6,149 bases of DNA from Ignavibacteria bacterium UBA5771 (GTDB lineage: Bacteria > Bacteroidota > Ignavibacteria > Kapaibacteriales > UBA2268), in NCBI GenBank assembly GCA_002418685.1, contig DIEP01000001.1, positions 32,971-39,119 on the forward strand. The letters run 5' to 3'. A program made the translations under genes and the position numbers. The notes under the pieces were generated by a model. It saw only the letters and a list, made by a program, of their open reading frames with translations. It did not search any database and was not told the DNA's origin. Positions 6,140 through 6,149 of the stretch are shown here, piece by piece. The first letter of the stretch is position 1. Each line of letters starts with the position of its first letter.

Positions 6140-6149
6140 ATATATTTTT

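Noticed and set aside
1..6149. A new defence, toxin-antitoxin, CRISPR or mobile gene system
   Set aside because: Nearly all coding sequence belongs to known housekeeping or secretion families; there is no repeat array, no toxin-antitoxin pair and no recombinase.

Overview
The window is AT-rich and carries ordinary housekeeping genes. It probably comes from the Bacteroidota or a close relative in the Fibrobacterota-Chlorobiota-Bacteroidota group (Ignavibacteria or Kapabacteria would fit). Three things support this: a type IX secretion system (T9SS) plug-family protein, several TAnnTTTG promoter elements of the Bacteroidota type, and no convincing Shine-Dalgarno sequences. The genus cannot be told from this sequence.

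Layout, left to right. Positions 1-1089 (minus strand) look like an operon: a TerB-like helical protein (1089-607), a 63-residue unknown protein (585-394), and the start of a glutamine-dependent NAD+ synthetase, nadE (413-1, cut by the window edge). A good promoter candidate sits just upstream of the first gene. Positions 2549-1215 (minus) encode a secreted T9SS plug-family protein whose start region looks frameshifted. Diverging from it, 2660-3115 (plus) encodes TsaE, the ATPase of the tRNA t6A pathway.

A 348-bp gene-free stretch follows (3116-3463). It holds a promoter-like element, a 19-bp perfect palindrome and a roughly 200-bp inverted-repeat element that resembles a MITE or REP sequence and is clearly richer in GC than its flanks. 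Then come tRNA-Pro(CGG) at 3464-3537 and asd (aspartate-semialdehyde dehydrogenase) at 3565-4536, only 27 bp apart. Converging on asd is guaA (GMP synthase, 6125-4590, minus), with a promoter element almost touching its start codon.

The genes serve separate basic tasks: NAD+ synthesis, tRNA modification, synthesis of the aspartate amino-acid family, GMP synthesis and protein secretion. No defence system, CRISPR array, phage or new multi-gene system was seen. The most interesting points are the inverted-repeat element placed between a possible promoter and the tRNA gene, the one-base frame problem at the plug gene start, and the unknown small gene overlapping nadE.
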